Source: CAZYVD01 sp964651045
GTDB lineage: Bacteria; Zhuqueibacterota; QNDG01; DSAB01
NCBI GenBank assembly: GCA_964651045.1
Contig: CAZYVD010000059.1
Location: 1-17,810, forward strand
Reading direction: 5' to 3'
Length of the DNA: 17,810 nt
The position numbers and the translations under genes are program-made. This document shows, one piece after another, positions 5,605 to 11,680 of the stretch (its first letter is position 1; every line of letters begins with the position of its first letter). The notes beneath the pieces were generated by a model that was not told where the DNA came from, searched no databases, and was given only the letters and a program-made list of their open reading frames with translations.

Positions 5605-6915
5605 ATGAGTAAGCAAGGGGAATATAAACAAACAGAGATTGGCAAGATACCGAAGGAATGGGAAGTGTTGAGGCTGGAAAGAATTTTTGATATTCGGGCT
5701 GGTGGAGATATATATAAATTGAATTTTTCAAAGCAAAAAGACGAAAGATATAAATTCCCTATCTATTCAAACTCCTTAGAAAATAATGGATTATATGGGT
5801 ATGCTGATACTTATCAATATCAAGAAAACTGTATAACAGTAACAGGAAGAGGAACTTTGGGACATGCTACACCACGTTTTGAAAAGTTCAGTGCTATAAT
5901 AAGATTATTAGTATTAATTCCTAAATCAAATATTAATATCGTATTTGCTTCGGAATACATAAATGCTAGAATCAGTTTCAGGATTGAAAAAACAAGCATT
6001 CCTCAATTAACAGCTCCTAAACTCGCAAAGTACAAAATCCCTCTCCCCCCCCTCCCAGAACAAAAGAGAATCGCCGAAATTCTTTCAACAGTGGATGAGG
6101 CTATTGAAAAAGTAGATGAGGCTATAGCAAAAACCGAGCGTCTCAAAAAGGGCTTGATGCAGGAACTGTTGAATGGAAGTCTAAGAGTCAGGGAGTTAAA
6201 GAGTTCAAGAGTCGGGGAGTCAAAGGGTCAGGGAGTCAAGGCCTATAGACTCTATAAACCATCAGACCCTGAGACCTATAAAAATACAGAGATCGGCAGG
6301 ATACCGAAGGAGTGGGAGGTGGTGAGGTTAGGAGACGTATGTACTCAACGAAAGGAAATAATTCTGCCGGTAGGTAAAGGCCAAATAAAATTTATTGGCT
6401 TAGAACACATAGAATCAGGAAAAACAAAAGTAAAGTCTTTCTTTACCGATTCAGGTATCAAGAGTTCAAAGTTTAAATTTTATAGGGGAGATATTTTATA
6501 CGGCAAATTGCGACCCTATTTAGATAAAGCTGTAATTGCAGAATTTGGAGGAATTTGCTCTACAGATTTAATAGTTTTAACTTCTGACGAGAAAAAATAC
6601 ATTAAAGAACTTCTGATTTATGTGTTACATTCTGATAGTTTTATACGCTATGCAATTTCTAATACTTCTGGAACAAACCATCCAAGAACATCGTGGAAAG
6701 CCATTTCAAATTACAATCTTGTATACCCCCCTCTCCCAGAACAACACAAAATCGCAGAAATCCTTTCAACCATTGATAAAAGACTGGAGCTTCTGAGAAA
6801 CAAAAAAGAAAGACTGGGGAGAGTCAAAAAGGGATTAATGAATGATCTGCTTACAGGAAGTCGAAGGGTTAAAAGAGTCGGGGAGTCAGAGAGTCGAAGA
6901 GTCGGGGAGTCATAA
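5605..6915 (+). CDS. hsdS: Type I restriction-modification specificity subunit
   Basis: HsdS selects the split DNA target for both methylation and cutting. From the ATG at 5605 (GGGGAAGG just upstream), 436 residues form two similar halves. The first target-recognition domain opens with TEIGKIPKEWEV, followed by a conserved spacer (PLPPLPEQKRIAEILSTVD … LKKGLMQELLNG, about 145-191). The second opens with TEIGRIPKEWEV, followed by its own spacer (PPLPEQHKIAEILSTID … VKKGLMNDLLTG). After each spacer a GAGTC repeat array is translated: residues about 194-212 join the two halves, and the last 17 or so residues form the tail. The stop codon (6913-6915) lies inside the second array. A C8 run lies at 6045-6052. 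An upstream in-frame start at 5584 is less likely because it overlaps the previous gene and has no ribosome-binding site. Confidence 0.93.
   Translation: MSKQGEYKQTEIGKIPKEWEVLRLERIFDIRAGGDIYKLNFSKQKDERYKFPIYSNSLENNGLYGYADTYQYQENCITVTGRGTLGHATPRFEKFSAIIRLLVLIPKSNINIVFASEYINARISFRIEKTSIPQLTAPKLAKYKIPLPPLPEQKRIAEILSTVDEAIEKVDEAIAKTERLKKGLMQELLNGSLRVRELKSSRVGESKGQGVKAYRLYKPSDPETYKNTEIGRIPKEWEVVRLGDVCTQRKEIILPVGKGQIKFIGLEHIESGKTKVKSFFTDSGIKSSKFKFYRGDILYGKLRPYLDKAVIAEFGGICSTDLIVLTSDEKKYIKELLIYVLHSDSFIRYAISNTSGTNHPRTSWKAISNYNLVYPPLPEQHKIAEILSTIDKRLELLRNKKERLGRVKKGLMNDLLTGSRRVKRVGESESRRVGES
5632..5673 (+). repeat. Direct repeat, first copy (start of HsdS half 1)
   Basis: This 42-base stretch encodes TEIGKIPKEWEVLR and matches 6286-6327 at 37 of 42 positions, 654 bases apart. 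It marks the start of the first target-recognition domain and could pair with the second copy in recombination. Confidence 0.8.
6045..6052 (+). repeat. C8 homopolymer in hsdS
   Basis: Eight consecutive C residues encode part of PLPPLPEQ at the start of the first HsdS spacer. The equivalent place in the second half has C6 (6726-6731). A one-base slip would shift the frame ahead of the second target-recognition domain. Confidence 0.9.
6185..6252 (+). repeat. GAGTC array A: seven 8-bp units inside hsdS, then one inverted unit
   Basis: GAGTC or close variants (GAGTT, GGGTC) begin at 6185, 6193, 6201, 6209, 6217, 6225 and 6233, an exact 8-base period over 56 bases. An inverted unit (GACTC) follows at 6248-6252, within TATAGACTCTATA. 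The array is translated (RVREL, SSRVGES, KGQGVK) and joins the two HsdS halves. Eight is not a multiple of three, so a change of one unit shifts the frame. Confidence 0.9.
6286..6327 (+). repeat. Direct repeat, second copy (start of HsdS half 2)
   Basis: Encodes TEIGRIPKEWEVVR and matches 5632-5673 at 37 of 42 positions. With the similar PLPEQ…AEILST spacers, it shows that the two halves of hsdS arose by duplication or domain exchange. Confidence 0.8.
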
Positions 6916-6996
6916 GAGTCAAAGAGTCAGAGAGTCGAAGAGTCAAAGAGTCGGGGAGTCGGAGAGTTATAAGTGTCTAAGAGTCAGGGAGTTAAG
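6858..6996 (+). repeat. GAGTC array B: about 17 units across the hsdS end and into the gap
   Basis: Units begin at 6858, 6866, 6875, 6883, 6891, 6899, 6907, 6916, 6924, 6932, 6940, 6948, 6956, 6964, 6973, 6981 and 6989. Most are exactly GAGTC and the spacing is 8 bases with occasional 9. The first eight are translated as the HsdS tail (SRRV, RVGES repeats). The stop codon is formed at a 9-base unit (GAGTCATAA), and the remainder is untranslated up to the four-helix-bundle gene, whose ribosome-binding site lies at the array end. Confidence 0.92.
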
Positions 6997-7000
6997 GTAA

Positions 7001-7375
7001 ATGCCAAAAATCAAACGATTTGAAGACATTGAAGCATGGAAGAAAGCAAGAAAACTTACAAAAGAAATTTATAAAATAAGTTCAACCGGTCAGTTTGCAA
7101 AAGATTTTGGTCTTAAAGATCAGATAAGGCGAGCATCTATTTCTATTATGCTGAATATTGCTGAAGGATTTGCAAGAAAGACGGATAAAGAATTCGCACA
7201 GTTTCTTGTGCATTCTCACGGTTCTACCGCTGAAGTTCAGTCTGCACTATATGTTGCCCTGGATCAGAAATATCTCACAAGTGAACATTTTAAATTCCTA
7301 TATTCTTTAGCAGAGGAAATCTCAAAAATGATAATGAACTTTACAATATATCTATCAAAATGTAAAAAAACCTAA
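7001..7375 (+). CDS. Four-helix-bundle protein (S23 / 23S rRNA intervening-sequence family)
   Basis: A 124-residue helical protein with the family pattern of IVS-encoded four-helix-bundle proteins, which are related in fold to the Avd protein of diversity-generating retroelements. Clear marks are FEDIEAWKKARKL…IY near the start, LKDQIRRASISIMLNIAEGFAR in the second helix and FAQFLVHSHGSTAEVQSAL in the third. The biochemical role of the family is unclear; basic faces suggest nucleic-acid binding. It interrupts the hsdS-hsdR order and is bracketed by GAGTC arrays: direct units end a few bases before its start and inverted units follow its stop. A short TAAGG ribosome-binding site (6993-6997) sits very close to the ATG. 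Family assignment is firm; the cassette idea is inference. Confidence 0.9.
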   Translation: MPKIKRFEDIEAWKKARKLTKEIYKISSTGQFAKDFGLKDQIRRASISIMLNIAEGFARKTDKEFAQFLVHSHGSTAEVQSALYVALDQKYLTSEHFKFLYSLAEEISKMIMNFTIYLSKCKKT

Positions 7376-7383
7376 GACCATAA

Positions 7384-7404
7384 GAGTCAAAAAGTTGTAG
7401 AGTC
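7384..7404 (+). repeat. Three direct GAGTC units after the four-helix-bundle gene
   Basis: GAGTC at 7384, AAGTT at 7392 and GAGTC at 7400 keep the exact 8-base period of arrays A and B. They lie 8 bases after the stop codon, and a unique stretch of about 39 bases separates them from the inverted array. Confidence 0.8.
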
Positions 7405-7443
7405 AAAACCTCAACCAACTCCACAAACACCACACACCCTAAC

Positions 7444-7506
7444 GACTCTAAAGACTCAATAGACTCAATAGACTCAATAGACTCAATAGACTCTATAGAC
7501 TCTAAA
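7444..7506 (-). repeat. GAGTC array C: seven 9-bp units in inverted orientation, upstream of hsdR
   Basis: Seven 9-base units begin at 7444, 7453, 7462, 7471, 7480, 7489 and 7498. Four in a row are identical (GACTCAATA), and the others are GACTCTAAA or GACTCTATA. Read on the minus strand the unit is TATTGAGTC, so this array is inverted relative to A and B. It ends 17 bases before the hsdR start codon and is the most uniform of the arrays. Confidence 0.93.
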
Positions 7507-7523
7507 TACTATGAGGCCTAAAA

Positions 7524-10500
7524 ATGACAGAAAAACATCTTGTAGAAGATTATATCATTAAAAAACTTCAAGAGAGAGGTTGGAACTTTATCCCTGCTGA
7601 TTCTCTTGAGAGGGAGAGCCTGGATGAACCTTTACTCATCCCCACTCTTGTAAGGGCGCTGGAGAGGATAAATAAAGAATCCGGTATTGGGGATGAGGAA
7701 ATAAAGAAAGTTTTAAATGAGCTTAAACTTACAGGAACAGGTATAGAGGGTGCCAAACGCATTCTTAACTTCTATAAGTTCGGCATTCCTGTGAAGTTTG
7801 AGAAAGAAAAGGTTGTAAAGTATATCCGTCTTTTTGATTTTCAATCTGTTGAAAACAACGAATTCATAGTCTCAAGACAGGTCTATTATTATGGCAGAGA
7901 TACTATAAGAACAGACATTATACTCTATGTAAACGGTATCCCTCTTGTAAACATCGAATGTAAAAATCCAATAAGTTTGACTGAAAGCTGGTACAACGCT
8001 TATAAACAGATTAAGGACTACGAAAGAGTTGTTCCAGAGCTCTACAAATATATTCAGATTGGAGTAGCTGCCGAGAGTATAGCTCGATATTTTCCTATAG
8101 TTCCATGGCAAAATGAACCAATGACACACGAGTGGCATGCAGAAGGGAAAGACTCGATTGATTCTATGATTGAGATGTTATCAAGAGATGTTCTGCTTGA
8201 TATTATCAGAAATTATCTCTTTTTCAGGGTTGAACTCGGCAATGCAACAAAGGTAATAACAAGATATATGCAATACAGAGCAGCCAATAAAATAGTCAAT
8301 AGAGTCAAAAAGTTTATAGAGTCGATAAAGTCTGCGAGTCAAAGAGTCAAGGAATTCCGGGACTCTGTAGACTCTGAGGCTCCCAGGCTAAAAAATAGAG
8401 GTTTAATCTGGCACTGGCAGGGCAGCGGTAAGACACTCACAATGATCTTTGCAGCAAACAAAATTTACTACACAAAGGAACTTGAAAACCCCACACTATT
8501 TTTTATTGTTGACAGAATTGATCTTGAGGAGCAGCTTTATAAGGAATTCTATTCCTTAGATATTGTTGAGCCTGAAATAATAGGCTCAGTATTTGAGCTT
8601 AAGAAAATCCTTCAATTTGATGATTATCGGGGAAAGCGAGGAGTATTTATAACACTCATTCATAAATTCAGGCCCGAAGAATTAAAAGATCTTAATACTG
8701 AACTTGAAAAAGTTTCCAGACACAAAGAAACAATCATGAACAGAAAAAATATTGTAGCATTCATAGATGAAGGGCACAGAACACAATATGGACTGCTGGC
8801 CGCTCAAATGAAAAGCATTCTTAAAAATGCTTTTTTCTTTGCACTCACTGGAACCCCAATATCGAAAAAAGGAAGAGATACCTATTTGGAGTTCAGCTAC
8901 CCGCCTGATGAAGTTTATCTTGACAGATATTTCATAACAGATTCAATAAGAGATGGATTCACAGTAAAAATTGCCTATCAGCCAAGGCTTGAGGAAAAGG
9001 TGGGGTTAAAGAAGGAGCTGCTTGAGGCATTTTTGGAGACAGAGTTTGAAGAACTGCCGGAGGATGTAAAGGAAGATATTGAAGAGAGGGTTAAAAAAAG
9101 GCTGAATGCCATAAAGATAGTTCTTGAGAATCCAGAACGAATAAGGGTAATAGCAGAAGACATAGCAGAACATTTTAAGGAGAACATAGACGGAAAGTTT
9201 AAAGCCATGGTTGTATCCGGTAGTAGAAAGGCGTGTGTGCTCTACAAGAAAGAGCTCGACAACCATCTGCCGCCAGAATATTCCGAGATAGTGATGACGT
9301 ACACAAAGTATGATGAACAGCCTTTAGTGGAAAGAGTTGCAGAGACACGAGCAAGATATGGCAACAGAGATATAGCCGACATAAGAAAAGATATAGTTGG
9401 AAAATTTAAGGAGGAGGAGTATCCAAAAATACTCATTGTCACTGACATGCTTCTTACAGGATTCGATGCTCCAGTTCTGCAGGTCATGTATCTTGATAAA
9501 CCTCTTAAAGAGCACAGACTTCTACAAGCAGTAGCGAGAACGAATAGACCATATAAAGATTTAAAGGAAGCCGGTCTTGTAATTGATTATGTGGGAGTGC
9601 TCAGGGAATTTAAAAAAGCCCTTGAGATGTATAATGAAGAGGACATAAAAAATGCACTTACAAGTTTCGACAGCCTCAGAGAAGAATTTGTTATCATGCT
9701 TGAGGAGATTATTGAGATACTTAAAGAAATACCCAAAGATTATGAGAGGGAGACACTGTTAAAGGCTGTAGAGATTCTTACAACAGACAAAGAGAAAGAA
9801 AAAGTTTTTATTGAAAAATACAGGAACTTAAGAAAGGTTTTTGAACTCCTTGGACCTGACGACATTAAACTTAAATATTTTGAAAACTATAAATGGATTT
9901 CTGCTGTTTATACATACTATATGAAAACTGTAATACAGAAACCACCAGCCGAAGGTTATGTAGAGCGGTATTGCAGGAAAACAGTAAAATTCATACATAA
10001 ATCTACAGAGATAGAAAAATTGGAAACCGGCCTCCCAATAGTGGCTTTTGATGAAGAATACCTTATGAGGCTTGAAAAGAGGGTCAAAAGTAAAAAGGAA
10101 AAAGCTGCCAATATTCTCTTTACACTAAATAGAATGGTTCTCGTTGAAAAACACAGGAATCCAATATATGAGTCTTTAGTAGAAAAGGTTGAAAGGTTGC
10201 TTGAGCTGTGGAAAGAGAAAACAAAAGATTATGAAAAGATATATAAAGAAGGCGTAATGGCTATAAATGAAATAAAATCACTTTCAGAGCGACAAAAGTC
10301 ATTGGGTTTTTCTGACCTTGAATATTCGTTGTTGCTTGCACTTGAAGAAAAATTTGGCAAAGATGAGAAGTTGCTAAATGAAGTAAGAGATCTATCAGAG
10401 AGGCTTAAAAATTACATGTTTCCCGGCTGGTTTAACCAGCCCACGGTAGAAAAAAATGTAGAACGAGAAGTAAGGAGATTCTCAAGAATGCTTAAGGGAA

Positions 10501-10580
10501 AATACGGCATGACCTTGGAAGAGATGGATAAACTACATAAAAAGCTTATTGAAAGAGTAAAGAACTATGGAAAACTATAA
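7524..10580 (+). CDS. hsdR: Type I restriction-modification endonuclease/translocase (R subunit)
   Basis: HsdR is the ATP-driven motor and nuclease that reels in unmethylated DNA and cuts at a distance, working in a complex with HsdM and HsdS. The 1018 residues give the standard order. A PD-(D/E)xK nuclease domain has D131 and ECK (145-147). Walker A is GSGKT (300-304), motif II is DEGHR (415-419), and TGTP is at 442-445. A second RecA lobe has TDMLLTGFDAPVLQVMYLDKPL and QAVARTNRPY. The C-terminal part is helical and probably binds HsdM/HsdS. GAGG (7513-7516) lies 7 bases before the ATG. Residues about 257-287, between nuclease and motor, are encoded by a GAGTC array. The end overlaps the next gene by 14 bases. 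All key motifs are intact, so the enzyme is probably active. Confidence 0.96.
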   Translation: MTEKHLVEDYIIKKLQERGWNFIPADSLERESLDEPLLIPTLVRALERINKESGIGDEEIKKVLNELKLTGTGIEGAKRILNFYKFGIPVKFEKEKVVKYIRLFDFQSVENNEFIVSRQVYYYGRDTIRTDIILYVNGIPLVNIECKNPISLTESWYNAYKQIKDYERVVPELYKYIQIGVAAESIARYFPIVPWQNEPMTHEWHAEGKDSIDSMIEMLSRDVLLDIIRNYLFFRVELGNATKVITRYMQYRAANKIVNRVKKFIESIKSASQRVKEFRDSVDSEAPRLKNRGLIWHWQGSGKTLTMIFAANKIYYTKELENPTLFFIVDRIDLEEQLYKEFYSLDIVEPEIIGSVFELKKILQFDDYRGKRGVFITLIHKFRPEELKDLNTELEKVSRHKETIMNRKNIVAFIDEGHRTQYGLLAAQMKSILKNAFFFALTGTPISKKGRDTYLEFSYPPDEVYLDRYFITDSIRDGFTVKIAYQPRLEEKVGLKKELLEAFLETEFEELPEDVKEDIEERVKKRLNAIKIVLENPERIRVIAEDIAEHFKENIDGKFKAMVVSGSRKACVLYKKELDNHLPPEYSEIVMTYTKYDEQPLVERVAETRARYGNRDIADIRKDIVGKFKEEEYPKILIVTDMLLTGFDAPVLQVMYLDKPLKEHRLLQAVARTNRPYKDLKEAGLVIDYVGVLREFKKALEMYNEEDIKNALTSFDSLREEFVIMLEEIIEILKEIPKDYERETLLKAVEILTTDKEKEKVFIEKYRNLRKVFELLGPDDIKLKYFENYKWISAVYTYYMKTVIQKPPAEGYVERYCRKTVKFIHKSTEIEKLETGLPIVAFDEEYLMRLEKRVKSKKEKAANILFTLNRMVLVEKHRNPIYESLVEKVERLLELWKEKTKDYEKIYKEGVMAINEIKSLSERQKSLGFSDLEYSLLLALEEKFGKDEKLLNEVRDLSERLKNYMFPGWFNQPTVEKNVEREVRRFSRMLKGKYGMTLEEMDKLHKKLIERVKNYGKL
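8293..8382 (+). repeat. GAGTC array D inside hsdR: direct units, palindrome, inverted units
   Basis: Direct units begin at 8293 (TAGTC), 8302, 8310 (AAGTT), 8319, 8328 (AAGTC), 8336 and 8344 with 8- or 9-base spacing. Inverted GACTC units begin at 8361 and 8370, followed by a GGCTC variant at 8378. The turning point is GAGTC-N2-GGAATTCC-N2-GACTC (8344-8365), symmetric except for the N2 pairs. It is translated in frame as a charged, probably helical segment just before Walker A. Confidence 0.85.
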
Positions 10581-11133
10581 ATATGAAAATATCATATTTG
10601 AGAATCTCCACATCCCCTACAGGATCTCTCATAGAGCTGTAAAATATCCAAGACTGGAGTTTAAAACAGCAGAACTTCTCATTGTTCTTCCCATTGGTCA
10701 TGAGCCTGATCTCCTTTTAGAGAAACATAGAGACTGGATTTATAAAAAATTTGATTTCATAAAAGAATGCCTGAAAAATGCGAAAGACAGAAAATTGATT
10801 AACAGGACAGAGGAAGAATTCAGGAAACTCATACATTCACTTGCAAAAGAAACATCCAAAGAGTTAAGAGTTGAATTGAATCATATTTATTTCAGAAAAA
10901 TGAGAACAAAATGGGCATCCTTAAGTTCTGCAAAAAATCTGACAGTTAATACTCTTGTAAAATATTTACCGGAGTATTTGATAAGATATGTGATTTTTCA
11001 TGAACTTGCTCACATAATAGAGAAAAAACACAGCGATAAATTCTGGGATATTATCTCACTCAAGTTTAAGAATCATCAAAAAATGGAGAGAGAGATGTTC
11101 ATATATTGGTTTTCTGTTTCAAACAATAAATAG
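10567..11133 (+). CDS. DUF45 / YgjP-type zinc metallopeptidase
   Basis: A 188-residue protein of the COG1451 family, metallopeptidase-like proteins that frequently sit next to type I restriction genes. The zinc-binding HELAH (145-149) and a third histidine in KKHSDKFW (H155) are present, as is the family's RTKWASLSS stretch (about 113-121), equivalent to the usual RWGSCS. The N-terminal half is the usual beta-rich region with LIVLPIG. The ATG at 10567 overlaps the end of hsdR by 14 bases, so translation is probably coupled and the protein should be made with the restriction subunit. Possible jobs include processing or turnover of HsdR, by analogy with proteolytic control of restriction, but this is inference. 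It appears to be the last gene of the operon. Confidence 0.88.
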   Translation: MENYKYENIIFENLHIPYRISHRAVKYPRLEFKTAELLIVLPIGHEPDLLLEKHRDWIYKKFDFIKECLKNAKDRKLINRTEEEFRKLIHSLAKETSKELRVELNHIYFRKMRTKWASLSSAKNLTVNTLVKYLPEYLIRYVIFHELAHIIEKKHSDKFWDIISLKFKNHQKMEREMFIYWFSVSNNK

Positions 11134-11181
11134 TCTTATATGTACTGCAATTTTTCCCAAATAATTATGACTATATTACTA

Positions 11182-11212
11182 CGGATGCCATCGCCTGAAG
11201 CAACGGCATCCG
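11182..11212. other. GC-rich stem-loop downstream of the restriction operon
   Basis: CGGATGCC (11182-11189) pairs perfectly with GGCATCCG (11205-11212) around a 15-base loop. It stands out from the AT-rich surroundings, 48 bases after the last stop codon. No T-run follows, so it is not a standard terminator. It might protect the transcript end or be a remnant of a mobile element. Confidence 0.5.
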
Positions 11213-11237
11213 CAGATTTAAATAAATATAAAACAAT

Positions 11238-11257
11238 AATAGAGGCTCTATTTTTTT
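11238..11257 (+). terminator. Weak candidate terminator of the restriction operon
   Basis: AATAGA (11238-11243) and TCTATT (11247-11252) pair around a GGC loop and run into T residues up to 11257. The outer arms AAACAATAA (11231-11239) and TTATTGTTT (11270-11278) could form a larger alternative hairpin. The stem is short and AU-rich. Confidence 0.4.
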
Positions 11258-11548
11258 ACGCATAATTTTTTATTGTTTAATACTTGAAAAGTTTATTTAG
11301 ATTTAAATTATAAATTTAAAGTATAACTCTTAAGAGGAAAAAATAAAAAGCTTATAGCAAATACTGTGTAAAAATATTAATCAAAAACTCATGGATGATA
11401 TGTGTTATAAGGTCACGATTTATTCTATAAATATGGTTTAAAAAAGCTTTGTACGCTCTGTGATGATCGATTCTTCTACAGTCGAATTCACCTCCATTAT
11501 CTGTACAACAGTGCGCATGAACTTATGCACACTTATGAGAGATTTTTC

Positions 11549-11577
11549 TTGATTTAGTGCTAATTATTGTTTAAATT
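11549..11577 (+). promoter_or_regulatory. Candidate promoter of the tRNA-His/tRNA-Glu unit with GC-rich discriminator
   Basis: TTGATT (11549-11554) and TAAATT (11572-11577) are 17 bases apart and end 11 bases before tRNA-His. The bases after the -10 are ATCGCCCC. A GC-rich discriminator of this kind is typical of stable-RNA promoters under stringent (ppGpp) control. Confidence 0.55.
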
Positions 11578-11588
11578 ATCGCCCCTAT

Positions 11589-11664
11589 GGTGGGTATAGC
11601 TCAGTTTGGTTAGAGCGCCAGGTTGTGGCCCTGGAGGTCACGGGTTCGAGTCCCGTTACTCACC
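11589..11664 (+). tRNA. tRNA-His (GTG)
   Basis: The cloverleaf is complete: acceptor GTGGGTA (11590-11596) pairs with TACTCAC (11657-11663), and the anticodon stem CCAGG/CCTGG holds the loop TTGTGGC with anticodon GTG at 11625-11627. The T arm contains GGTTCGAGTCC. An extra G at 11589 lies opposite C73 (11664), the G-1:C73 identity pair of histidine tRNAs. The CCA end is not encoded. Confidence 0.96.
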
Positions 11665-11680
11665 CTAAAGTAATATATCC

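Larger units (their letters stand above)
11134..11588. other. Intergenic region between the restriction operon and the tRNA genes
   Basis: About 455 AT-rich bases with no convincing reading frame. It contains an isolated GC-rich hairpin (11182-11212), a weak U-tailed hairpin (11238-11257) nested in a longer AT-rich inverted repeat, a small imperfect hairpin (11511-11518 with 11525-11532) and the tRNA promoter (11549-11577). Nothing else was identified. Confidence 0.6.

Noticed and set aside
6858..7506. CRISPR array
   Set aside because: Units are 8-9 bases with no unique spacers of regular length; they are contiguous tandem repeats.
8978..9515. Minus-strand reading frames inside hsdR
   Set aside because: Ser/Phe/Leu-rich antisense translations of a well-conserved helicase region, without ribosome-binding sites.
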